Of a stretch of 42,904 nt of DNA, positions 35,099 to 42,904 are shown one piece after another (within the stretch, counting starts at the first letter, position 1; every line of letters begins with the position of its first letter). The notes under the pieces are model-generated. The model did not search any database. It saw only the letters and a program-made list of their open reading frames with translations, and was not told the origin of the DNA. Origin of the DNA: Spirulinaceae cyanobacterium SM2_1_0 (GTDB lineage: Bacteria; Cyanobacteriota; Cyanobacteriia; Cyanobacteriales; Spirulinaceae); the NCBI GenBank assembly GCA_012031265.1, contig JAAUTY010000043.1, forward strand, positions 1 to 42,904. Direction: 5' to 3'. The translations under genes were made by a program, and so were the position numbers.

Positions 35099-35782
35099 CT
35101 ACTCAGCGACCATCGCCAGTTTGCTGTCCAGCGTCTCCGCCAGATTCCGCAGCGTAAAATCGGGGGCACTGTTAGCCCGATAGATCACCGCTGCCACAGC
35201 CCCAGTGCTCCCGCGCCGGAAGGTGGTGATGTCAGCACGAAAGGCCTGATTCATCAGCTGCATATTGACACCGACGCCCGCCGACTTATCGGCGAGATCC
35301 GCCATGTCAGCTAGGTACTCATAGCCCTCGACAGAAATCGGGCCGACCGACTCCAACTGACCTTGAACTTGGGCGAAGAGTTCTTCGCGCACGGCTTCAT
35401 CCTCGAAATTGGTGAGATTTGCGTCAAAGCCCGCCGGATCGGCGATTTCGCTGGTCAAACCCGCGATAATCTCAAAGGTAGTCGGATTGTAGTAAACGAA
35501 GAGGCCTTCTGGCTCGACGCCGTTTTGGCTCAACTGTCCGCTCAGCGCCTCCAACTGCGCCGCCAACTGGTTCGCGACCGTCGGCGGGAGTTCTTGAAAC
35601 CCTTCGGGCAAGTCATCGAGCGACAGGACTGGCGCGGCGGCGGCGGCGGTCTGAGCCAGCAAAGAGGTTGCCGGCGCTGATGGTGCCAGTTGCGCGCGTA
35701 CATAATGGGTCATCGCCTCGGCATTGCTGGCGATCGCCAAACCAGCTACGAGTCCCAGACTCAAAGTCAAGTAATTCCGCAT
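35099..35782 (-). CDS. Exported protein of unknown function
   Basis: 227 residues from ATG 35782. The signal peptide MRNYLTLSLGLVAGLAIASNAEA gives a likely cut after ASNAEA. An Ala-rich stretch precedes a compact domain: LDDLPEGFQELPPTVANQLAAQL, LFVYYNPTTFEIIAGLTSEI, a helical middle, then SVGPISVEGYEYLADMADLADKSAGVG and FRRGSTGAVAAVIYRANSAP. No family known to me matches. It is periplasmic, lumenal or secreted by inference from the signal peptide. It is transcribed alone: a terminator follows and a 335-base gap precedes it. Confidence 0.7.
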   Translation of the reverse strand: MRNYLTLSLGLVAGLAIASNAEAMTHYVRAQLAPSAPATSLLAQTAAAAAPVLSLDDLPEGFQELPPTVANQLAAQLEALSGQLSQNGVEPEGLFVYYNPTTFEIIAGLTSEIADPAGFDANLTNFEDEAVREELFAQVQGQLESVGPISVEGYEYLADMADLADKSAGVGVNMQLMNQAFRADITTFRRGSTGAVAAVIYRANSAPDFTLRNLAETLDSKLAMVAE

Positions 35783-36117
35783 AGGTCTAATATCTTCAGA
35801 AAAGAACAACTCAAACATCTTCAGCAACCTGCTCGCCTGGGATTCCGGATAGCCGCGTCAACCCCAAAACCAAAGCAGGCCAAAGATACGTCAGGGCTAC
35901 AGTGACGGCCGAGCTAACGACCAATAAGTACGAGCGAGAACGCGCCCTCCCCTCACCATCGGCGCGGCCTGCAACGAATCGCTCCTAGTATAGTCGGGGA
36001 TTCTGGCGCTGGGTTCCCCGGAACCGGACTGAGGTTCAGCGCTCAGTTGAGACAGTTTGCGGTTGACCAAGACTCCATCGGCTCTGTATGTGGCAGTCCG
36101 CCACGGCAAGCACAGTC
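35783..36117. other. Intergenic stretch between two minus-strand genes
   Basis: No ORF, tRNA or recognised RNA family. Visible: a minus-strand TATACT (plus-strand agtata, 35988-35993) that could be a -10 box for the exported protein about 200 bases downstream, and a small ggttcc/ggaacc hairpin at 36012-36025. A long 5' leader is possible. Confidence 0.25.
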
Positions 36118-37200
36118 TCAGTCCGCGCCAGCCGCTTCAGCGCTGGGGTTTTCTAGCTCCACCACACTGGGCAATGTTGCCACGAACTCCGCTAGCGACG
36201 GAGCTAACAGCGCTTGGCGGTGGAGTTGTTGGATGGTGCTGAGATCAGAGACCATTGCCAGGCGATCGCGCACAGCCATCTGCTCTGCCTCCCTCCATGA
36301 CCACCAATCCTCCGCAAATCGAACTTCTAGAACATCCACCACAACCTGCGCTGCTAACTGGCGACCCTCCTCGCGACCCTCCTCGCGACCCTCCTCGCGA
36401 CCCTCCTCGCGACCCTCCTGACGACCCTCCTCGCGACCACGCTCCATGGCGCGCACTTCCAAATCCATCCAAATCGGCATTGCCACTTCCTCCTGAATCG
36501 CTCGCAACTCGCTCTCAAAGCCAGCCTGTAGCGCGGCTGGTAAAGTCAGTAGTCCATCCAACGCCCGCAACAAGCGGGTGATCTCCTCTCTACTGTAGCC
36601 CCGGCCGTAGAGTTCTCGGGCAATCTGAATCTTGACCCGCTGCCGCTCTGCCGCCTGTCCCGTCGTCCGCTTCGCCCGCAAGTGTGCCGCTGTCACCACG
36701 GCAAACGGATTCGAGCTGGATGACAACATTACCGCGTCAAAATCCCGCAACTTCACCGTTGGAAACTCAAACTGTAAGCGACAGCCGCCCAGCTCAGTCT
36801 GGTAAACCTGCGGCCGCCAATTGGGATTCTCGTCACCTAGAACCGCCAAACTGACGATTTCTCGGCGGTAGCGATCGCGCAAACGATAATAGTAAGTAAA
36901 CATCCGCTGGGCAAACTGCGGATCCTCCTGACTCTGAACTTCAATGTGAATCAGAATCCAGATCTCGCTGCCGTCCGCTTGCCAGGCCTTGAACAATTTG
37001 TCTGCATAACGTCGCCCGGTCTCGCTCTCGGGAAAGACCTTCTGCAACTCCGTCTCCAGCGATTCTGGCGGTCGGCTCCAATCGACCAAAGCGCGCACCT
37101 GCGGAAAGAAGAAGTCTAAAAAGGCGTCCAGAAACTCTTCAATGACCTGCTTCCAGGTGCCGTCGTAGTCGGCGCGATCGCCAGTGAGCGGTGGCGGCAT
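36118..37200 (-). CDS. Rpn/PD-(D/E)XK-nuclease-family protein with a GREE tandem repeat
   Basis: 360 residues from ATG 37200, giving the family start DYDGTWKQVIEEFLDAFLDFFFP; the upstream extension to 37278 lacks homology. The nuclease-like core includes LFKAWQADGSEIWILIHIEVQSQ, where D-x-G...E-x-Q is the degenerate PD-(D/E)XK arrangement of the Rpn/transposase_31-like group, and QRMFTYYYRLRDRY. A ~28-residue segment of EEGR units (residues about 270-300, coded by 12-bp repeats) and an acidic tail follow. Proteins of this type are abundant in cyanobacteria and are linked to recombination. It is close to, and in the same direction as, the TerB-like gene. Confidence 0.8.
   Translation of the reverse strand: MPPPLTGDRADYDGTWKQVIEEFLDAFLDFFFPQVRALVDWSRPPESLETELQKVFPESETGRRYADKLFKAWQADGSEIWILIHIEVQSQEDPQFAQRMFTYYYRLRDRYRREIVSLAVLGDENPNWRPQVYQTELGGCRLQFEFPTVKLRDFDAVMLSSSSNPFAVVTAAHLRAKRTTGQAAERQRVKIQIARELYGRGYSREEITRLLRALDGLLTLPAALQAGFESELRAIQEEVAMPIWMDLEVRAMERGREEGRQEGREEGREEGREEGREEGRQLAAQVVVDVLEVRFAEDWWSWREAEQMAVRDRLAMVSDLSTIQQLHRQALLAPSLAEFVATLPSVVELENPSAEAAGAD
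36362..36440. repeat. 12-bp tandem repeat (gaccctcctcgc)n inside the Rpn-family gene
   Basis: At least five perfect or near-perfect units of gaccctcctcgc, one ending cctgac instead, then a degenerate unit. On the coding strand it reads GREE repeats. The period is a multiple of three, so copy-number change keeps the frame. Confidence 0.85.
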
Positions 37201-37334
37201 AGCGGCTCTCGTGATGCAACTGAGCGGGTAGTAGGCCAAACCCAAGTTCTGAGGCTGCCGACTCCTTACCTTCGACATTTTCGCGACTGCAATCGGTTGC
37301 CATCCTAAGTTTTTAGCTTTGACAGGTTCTTAAA

Positions 37335-37787
37335 TTAGCCCTTGTGGCGGATGGCGGTGGCTTCCTGCAACAAGGTCACCGTCGCGGCGGGCAAAGCCAG
37401 TGAGGTTTGGAGGCGCTCGAGCAAGGCTTGCTCAGCGGGATGGATGCTGCCATCGACATAAGCTAAATCGAGGGCGATCGCATAGGTCGTGTCGTAGAGA
37501 TCACGCGGCAAGGCAGCGATCGCCGCCGTCAAGAGTGACTCTGTACCGACTTCGTTCAGAAGTGTGCAGAGTTTGGTAAAAGTCTGGGGCAAAAAATCTC
37601 GCGGATAACCGTGAAACAGATGCATCCGGCTGAGGGTCACATCGAGGTGACTCGACTCCTCGGCGGTGAGTTGACCATCAGCCGCGATGATCAGCAGGAG
37701 CAACGCCGCAAACGCTTCGGCTGGACCGAGTGTCACGACTCCCTCGTCTGCGGCTGACTCCGCTGGCTCCGCTCCAAACCCCACCAT
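37335..37787 (-). CDS. TerB-family (tellurite resistance protein B-like) protein
   Basis: 150 residues from ATG 37787. Helical domain with the TerB pattern: AFAALLLLIIAADGQLTAEESSHLDVTL, then DLYDTTYAIALDLAYVDGSIHPAEQALLERL, two acidic D-G-x-L/I...E motifs that bind metal in TerB. The domain is widespread in stress systems and also occurs alone in cyanobacteria. No other ter gene is nearby, so tellurite resistance should not be inferred. It is divergent from aspS with about 130 bases between the starts. Confidence 0.8.
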   Translation of the reverse strand: MVGFGAEPAESAADEGVVTLGPAEAFAALLLLIIAADGQLTAEESSHLDVTLSRMHLFHGYPRDFLPQTFTKLCTLLNEVGTESLLTAAIAALPRDLYDTTYAIALDLAYVDGSIHPAEQALLERLQTSLALPAATVTLLQEATAIRHKG

Positions 37788-37915
37788 TGGTCGGCTCCTG
37801 CCCCATGGTTTTCCTACTTTATCATCGCCGACAATGCAGGATAATGAACAGGCGATTGTGTTACTCAAATCCTGTGAATCTTGGCAGCCGGTTGTAGCGG
37901 CTGCGGCTGACGACT

Positions 37916-39703
37916 ATGCGAACTCACTACTGCGGCGACTTGCGATCGCACCACATCGACGAAACGGTCACCCTTTGCGGCTGGGTCGATCGCCGCCGGG
38001 ATCATGGCGGCGTCATCTTCATCGACCTGCGCGATCGCGCGGGCATTGCCCAGATCGTCAGCGATCCCGAACGCACCCCCGACTCCCACGCGATCGCCGA
38101 AACCCTCCGCAACGAATACGTCATCCGCGTCACCGGGCGCATCAGTCAGCGGCCGGCCGACTCGCTCAACCTCAAACTGCCCACGGGCGAGGTAGAAATC
38201 TACGCCGAGCAGATCGAAATTCTCAATGCCGTCGCCAAGCCACTGCCCTTCCAAGTTTCCACCGCTGATACTGAGTCAGTCCGCGAAGACCTGCGGCTAA
38301 AATACCGCTACCTTGACCTGCGCCGTGCCCGCATGAGCCAAAACTTGCGGCTGCGACATGAGGTAGTGAAAGCGATTCGCCGCTTTCTGGAAGACGAGGC
38401 GCACTTTCTCGAAGTCGAGACACCGATCCTGACCCGCTCGACACCAGAAGGCGCGCGGGACTACCTCGTGCCCTCCCGCGTCAATCCCGGCGAGTGGTAT
38501 GCGCTGCCGCAGTCGCCGCAGTTATTCAAGCAATTACTGATGGTGGCGGGGGGCGATCGCTACTACCAGATCGCCCGCTGCTTCCGTGACGAGGACTTGC
38601 GCGCCGACCGCCAGCCCGAATTCACCCAACTCGACCTAGAAATGAGCTTCATGTCCCAGGACGAAATCATCGCCCTCAATGAAGCGCTCGTCAGTCACAT
38701 TTTCAAAACCGTCAGGGGGATCGAGCTACCGCGCCCCTTCCCCCGCTTGACTTACGCCGAGGCGATGGCACGCTATGGCACCGACCGTCCTGACACTCGC
38801 TTCGGTCTCGAACTCGCCGATGTCTCGGACATCGTCGCCACCTCCGGTTTCAAAGTCTTCTCCGGTGCCGTCAAGAGCGGCGGTCGCGTCAAGGTACTGC
38901 CCATCCCCCACGGCAACGACCAAATTTCCAATGTCCGCATCAAACCCGGCGGCGACCTGTTCAAGGAAGCGACGCTGGCGGGGGCGAAGGGGATCGCCTA
39001 CATCCGCGTGCGCGACGATGGCGAGCTGGACACGATCGGCGCGATCAAGGACAACCTGGATGCCGAGCAAAAGGCGCAACTGCTAGAACGAACCGGCGCA
39101 CAACCGGGACACCTGCTGCTCTTCGGAGCGGGCGACACCGCCACGGTGAATAAGTCGCTGGATCGCTTGCGGCAAGTCCTCGGCGCACAGTTAGGCTTGA
39201 TTGACCCCGAAAAGTTGAACCTGCTCTGGATTACCGACTTCCCCATGGTCGAGTGGAATGCTGACGAGAAACGCTGGGAGGCCCTGCACCATCCCTTCAC
39301 GGCCCCGCATCCCGACGATCTCGCCGATCTCACCACCGCCCGCGCCCAGGCCTACGACTTGGTTTACAACGGTCTCGAAGTCGGCGGCGGCAGTCTGCGA
39401 ATCTATCAGCGCGAAATTCAGGAAAAGGTCTTCGCCACGATCGGGATGTCGGACGCCGAAGCCCAGGCGAAATTTGGCTTTTTGCTTGAAGCCTTTGAAT
39501 ACGGCACGCCGCCCCATGGTGGTATTGCCTACGGCCTCGATCGCTTGGTGATGCTGCTAGCGGGCGAGGAGTCGATTCGGGACACGATCGCTTTTCCGAA
39601 AACGCAACAGGCGCGATCGCTCCTCACAGCAGCACCCTCGACAGTCGATGAACGCCAGCTCAAGGAACTCCACGTCGCTTCGACCTACACCCCAGAGGAG
39701 TAG
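37916..39703 (+). CDS. aspS: Aspartate--tRNA ligase (AspRS, bacterial type)
   Basis: 595 residues, the usual bacterial length. An N-terminal OB anticodon domain ([23 protein letters not shown]) precedes class II motifs: motif 1 near [25 protein letters not shown], motif 2 [21 protein letters not shown], and motif 3 in [22 protein letters not shown] insertion lies between motifs 2 and 3 ([11 protein letters not shown] to [16 protein letters not shown]). It charges tRNA-Asp; in cyanobacteria this enzyme may also act on tRNA-Asn if AsnRS is absent, which the window cannot tell. ATG 37916 is the first start giving the domain. Two GCGATCGC sites within it leave the frame intact. Confidence 0.97.
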   Translation: MRTHYCGDLRSHHIDETVTLCGWVDRRRDHGGVIFIDLRDRAGIAQIVSDPERTPDSHAIAETLRNEYVIRVTGRISQRPADSLNLKLPTGEVEIYAEQIEILNAVAKPLPFQVSTADTESVREDLRLKYRYLDLRRARMSQNLRLRHEVVKAIRRFLEDEAHFLEVETPILTRSTPEGARDYLVPSRVNPGEWYALPQSPQLFKQLLMVAGGDRYYQIARCFRDEDLRADRQPEFTQLDLEMSFMSQDEIIALNEALVSHIFKTVRGIELPRPFPRLTYAEAMARYGTDRPDTRFGLELADVSDIVATSGFKVFSGAVKSGGRVKVLPIPHGNDQISNVRIKPGGDLFKEATLAGAKGIAYIRVRDDGELDTIGAIKDNLDAEQKAQLLERTGAQPGHLLLFGAGDTATVNKSLDRLRQVLGAQLGLIDPEKLNLLWITDFPMVEWNADEKRWEALHHPFTAPHPDDLADLTTARAQAYDLVYNGLEVGGGSLRIYQREIQEKVFATIGMSDAEAQAKFGFLLEAFEYGTPPHGGIAYGLDRLVMLLAGEESIRDTIAFPKTQQARSLLTAAPSTVDERQLKELHVASTYTPEE

Positions 39704-39787
39704 ACCTGACTACCAGGGGGTGAGCATCGGGAATATTGTTGCCGTCCCAAAGATTGCTTCGCTGAGTGCCCAATAGACCTTTTTGGT

Positions 39788-39822
39788 GTCGGTTGGGTTT
39801 CGCGATCGCCAACCCAACCGAC
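39788..39822. repeat. Palindrome GTCGGTTGGGTT / AACCCAACCGAC with HIP1-like loop
   Basis: Perfect 12-bp stem around an 11-base loop that holds cgatcgcc. It is about 85 bases after the aspS stop. Related words (aacccaaccgac at about 4795-4806, ggttgggcgatcgcc at 34897-34911) suggest a dispersed palindromic element or a terminator. Confidence 0.55.
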
Positions 39823-39908
39823 GAGAGCATGAGCTTTACAGGAGTTGTGTCCGGCAGCCAGACTGGGTCATCGTTGCCAACACCTCTATCCCAGCGCAAC
39901 TCGCCCAG

Positions 39909-40000
39909 AGCCAGGAGTTAACCCCGCGCCGATGGCAGAGATTACTTTGAGCAATATTCTGCGAGCCAAACTGCGTGCTAGGGTTAACGCGAGGCTGGCT
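39909..40000. repeat. Imperfect inverted repeat upstream of the glycosyltransferase gene
   Basis: agccag...gttaaccc at 39909-39924 is mirrored by gggttaac...ctggct at 39981-40000. It could form a long hairpin or a symmetric binding site 50 bases before the start at 40052. The rest of the 39704-40051 gap shows no gene. Confidence 0.35.
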
Positions 40001-40051
40001 CATGGCTAGCGCCGAGTCAGCTACCGCTCCCTCAAGCCCAGCGTTGCCGCG

Positions 40052-41245
40052 ATGCGTATCCTGCAAATTGTCCCCTCGATTTCGCTGGTCTACGGCGGGC
40101 CAAGCCAAATGGTGCAGAGCCTGTCTGCTGCTCTCGCCGCCCAAGCCGTCGAGGTCACCATCCTGACCACCGATGCGAATGGTGATGCCGGTCAGCCGCC
40201 GCTGGACGTACCGCTCGTAGAACCGGTGCTGACTGACGGCTATCAGGTACGCTACTTTCGCTGCGCGCCCTTCCGCCGCTACAAATTTTCCCTTGGTCTA
40301 TTGCGCTGGCTCGCTCAACACGGCCGCGAATATGATCTCGCCCACATCCATGCCCTGTTTTCCCCCGTGAGCACGGCGGCGGCGACCGTTGCCCGCTGGA
40401 TCGGCTTACCCTACATCTTGCGACCCCTGGGCACCCTCGATCCTGCCGACTTGCAGAAAAAACGCCAACTCAAGCAGCTCTATGGTCGCTGGCTCGAAGG
40501 CCCCAACCTGGCAGGTGCCGCTGGTATCCACTTCACTAGTCAGCAAGAAGCCGTGATCTCCGAACGCTTCGGAGCCAAAACCCGGGACATCATCGTGCCG
40601 CTAGGTGTCAATCTGCCCGCGCCTCTGCCCGAACCCGGACAAGCACGCCAGCAGTGGGGCATTGCTCCTCATGTGCCGCTGGTGCTGTTCATGTCACGGC
40701 TTGATCCTAAAAAAGGCTTCGATCTGCTCTTCCCCGCGCTCGACCAGCTGGCCGCTGAGGGCGTCGATTTCCATTTCGTGCTCGCCGGCTCGAATCCTCA
40801 GGACGCGACCTACGAGCGCCAGATTCAGCAGCAAGTGGAGCAGGCAAGCTGGCGATCGCAAGCCACGGTCACAGGTTTCGTCGGCGGCCAAGCTAAACTC
40901 GCCCTGCTCCGCGACGCTGACCTCTTTGTGCTGCCGTCGTACTACGAAAATTTCGGCATTGCTGTCGCGGAAGCGATGCTCGCTACTACTTCTGTAGTCG
41001 TCTCCAATCAAGTTCACATCTGGGACACGATTGCAGCCGCGGAGGCCGGCTGGATCGTCGCCTGCGATCCGCAACAGCGGGGGGCGATCGCCGCCCGCGA
41101 AGAACTGGTCAATCAGCTGCGAGTCGCCCTTCAGCAACCCGACGAGCGCAAGCGGCGAGGTCAAAATGCCCACCAACTCGCCCAAACGCAATACAGTTGG
41201 TCGGCGATCGCTCAGCAATTGAAACAGGTTTACGCCCAACACTGA
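40052..41245 (+). CDS. Glycosyltransferase family 4
   Basis: 397 residues. GT-B fold with the N-terminal MRILQIVPSISLVYGGPSQMV nucleotide-sugar/acceptor loop and HIHALFSPVSTAAA. The C-terminal domain has LVLFMSRLDPKKGFDLLFPAL, VTGFVGGQAKLALLRDADLFVLPSYYENFGIAVAEAML, the GT4 E-x7-E signature (ENFGIAVAEA). It transfers a sugar from an activated nucleotide sugar, probably for an extracellular polysaccharide or lipopolysaccharide. It resembles glycosyltransferases of hormogonium polysaccharide loci, but no such locus is around it, so I leave the symbol empty. It stands alone between aspS and pdxA. Confidence 0.88.
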   Translation: MRILQIVPSISLVYGGPSQMVQSLSAALAAQAVEVTILTTDANGDAGQPPLDVPLVEPVLTDGYQVRYFRCAPFRRYKFSLGLLRWLAQHGREYDLAHIHALFSPVSTAAATVARWIGLPYILRPLGTLDPADLQKKRQLKQLYGRWLEGPNLAGAAGIHFTSQQEAVISERFGAKTRDIIVPLGVNLPAPLPEPGQARQQWGIAPHVPLVLFMSRLDPKKGFDLLFPALDQLAAEGVDFHFVLAGSNPQDATYERQIQQQVEQASWRSQATVTGFVGGQAKLALLRDADLFVLPSYYENFGIAVAEAMLATTSVVVSNQVHIWDTIAAAEAGWIVACDPQQRGAIAAREELVNQLRVALQQPDERKRRGQNAHQLAQTQYSWSAIAQQLKQVYAQH

Positions 41246-41402
41246 GAACTTAAAACTCATCCACTTACCGCTGCGCGGAATTTTGAGTTCTGAGTTCTGG
41301 GTTTTGAGTTCTGGGTTTTGAGTTTTGAGTGGCAGAATTTACTCAAAATTCAAAATTCAAAACTTAAAACTCATCCACTTACCGCTGCGCGGAGTTTTGA
41401 GT
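41241..41402. repeat. AT-rich GAGTTTTGA/TCAAAACT repeat cluster, copy 3
   Basis: Two direct copies of aacttaaaactcatccactt followed by accgctgcgcgg, separated by gagttctgggttttgagt units and tactcaaaattcaaaattcaaa. It shares phrases word for word with the cluster at 21770-21930. The rest of the gap up to 41550 contains paired GCGATCGCGATCGC near 41507 and no gene. Confidence 0.7.
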
Positions 41403-41550
41403 AAGGCAGGATTATCTGCGGCAGCGATACGATTCCTGGAGCACTCTAATCCGCAACTGGTTTTTTTGATGGTCTCCCTTCTGACTGCCGCGATGTCGCG
41501 ATCGCGATCGCCCGTTACGCTAATTAAGAATCCCCTTCGCTGGTTATCCC

Positions 41551-42573
<1,023 letters not shown>

Positions 42574-42617
42574 CGCGACCTGATGCAAGGCACTCACCAA
42601 ACGGCGAGACACCAAAA

Positions 42618-42671
42618 GGGTGCATCCCACTTTTGCAAATGGCCCCACTCTGTGAGAAGCCGCTGCGTGTC
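42618..42671 (+). repeat. Interspersed repeat, copy 2 (GGGTGCATCCCACTTT type)
   Basis: gggtgcatcccactttt, ccccactctgtgagaagc, cgctgcgtgtctacattccc: same order and spacing as the inverted copy at 104-176. Further right (42700-42904) are ccaacccctctcccaaattg and gcccaggattgggagaaggg elements and a gttcgcgctagtggtctgtc stretch that look like other dispersed intergenic repeats; no gene is seen in 42574-42904. Confidence 0.6.
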
Positions 42672-42904
42672 TACATTCCCGGCTCCCTTGTATCTTGAGA
42701 GCAAAGCGCAGGAGGGTTAGAAGCTCTCCACCCCAAGATTGGGACGGAGATTTAGCGTGTTGGCGTTCGCGCTAGTGGTCTGTCAAGCTGAAAAGTCCGG
42801 ATGGTTTTACGAGTCTCCGCTCGCCCTCCACCCCAACCCCTCTCCCAAATTGGAGAGGGGGCTTCCAACTCCCCTTCGCCCAGGATTGGGAGAAGGGAAG
42901 ATAG

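Noticed and set aside
36362-36440. CRISPR-like tandem repeat
   Set aside because: The units are adjacent without spacers and encode GREE repeats in frame.
37335-37787. Tellurite resistance operon
   Set aside because: Only one TerB-like domain is present and no terA, terC, terD or terZ neighbours exist.

Overview
The window looks like chromosomal DNA of a cyanobacterium. The palindrome GCGATCGC (HIP1) is very frequent, both in genes and between them. The gene content fits as well: secreted CHAT proteins with haemagglutinin-type N-termini, cyanobacterial-style HEAT repeats, YggT, CcdA, and bacterial AspRS with a GAD insertion. Base composition is GC-rich apart from a short AT-richer island at about 31.7-33.1 kb. 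Genus cannot be decided from the sequence. No rRNA, tRNA, CRISPR array or intact insertion sequence was recognised.

Layout. 0-0.6 kb holds a decayed VapB/VapC-type toxin-antitoxin remnant interrupted by an interspersed repeat. 0.6-5.3 kb is a mostly minus-strand run: a frameshifted beta-propeller glycoside hydrolase-like gene, an epoxide hydrolase-like alpha/beta hydrolase, a CcdA/DsbD-type membrane protein, a Gfo/Idh/MocA dehydrogenase and a YggT protein. 5.5-13.6 kb carries two tandem plus-strand genes for very large exported proteins: signal peptide, TPS/haemagglutination-activity domain, DUF4347, parallel beta-helix, proline-rich linker and C-terminal CHAT cysteine-protease domain. The first copy is split by a frameshift. 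14.3-17.3 kb encodes an unusual 1026-residue protein with a winged-helix-like N-terminus, one membrane helix and C-terminal repeats. 17.5-24.6 kb mixes an ABC ATPase, a small membrane protein, an internally deleted AAA/nuclease pseudogene, an orphan HEAT-repeat protein, an isochorismatase-fold hydrolase, a cupin and a split MscS-related channel. 24.8-31.6 kb is a minus-strand cluster: OB-fold/YqiJ-like protein, flotillin, then a third exported TPS-CHAT protein of different middle architecture. 31.9-33.1 kb is a decayed restriction-modification unit. The rest is mainly housekeeping: LOG-family protein, thioredoxin, an exported unknown, an Rpn/PD-(D/E)XK protein with a GREE tandem repeat, TerB-like protein, aspS, a GT4 glycosyltransferase and pdxA.

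The most interesting content is the set of three exported CHAT proteins. The catalytic His and Cys are kept in all three, and the extreme C-terminus is shared, while the middle modules differ. The two tandem copies share a nearly identical last ~310 bases, which suggests recent gene conversion. The third lies directly behind a flotillin/OB-fold pair, hinting at a link between membrane microdomains and an exported protease-like effector.

Five genes are interrupted by single frameshifts. Two shifts sit at a GCGATCGC octamer and a third has one inside its interval, so some may be consensus errors at a methylated motif rather than true inactivation. The AAA/nuclease pseudogene, the truncated restriction enzyme and the toxin-antitoxin remnant show larger lesions and look genuinely decayed.
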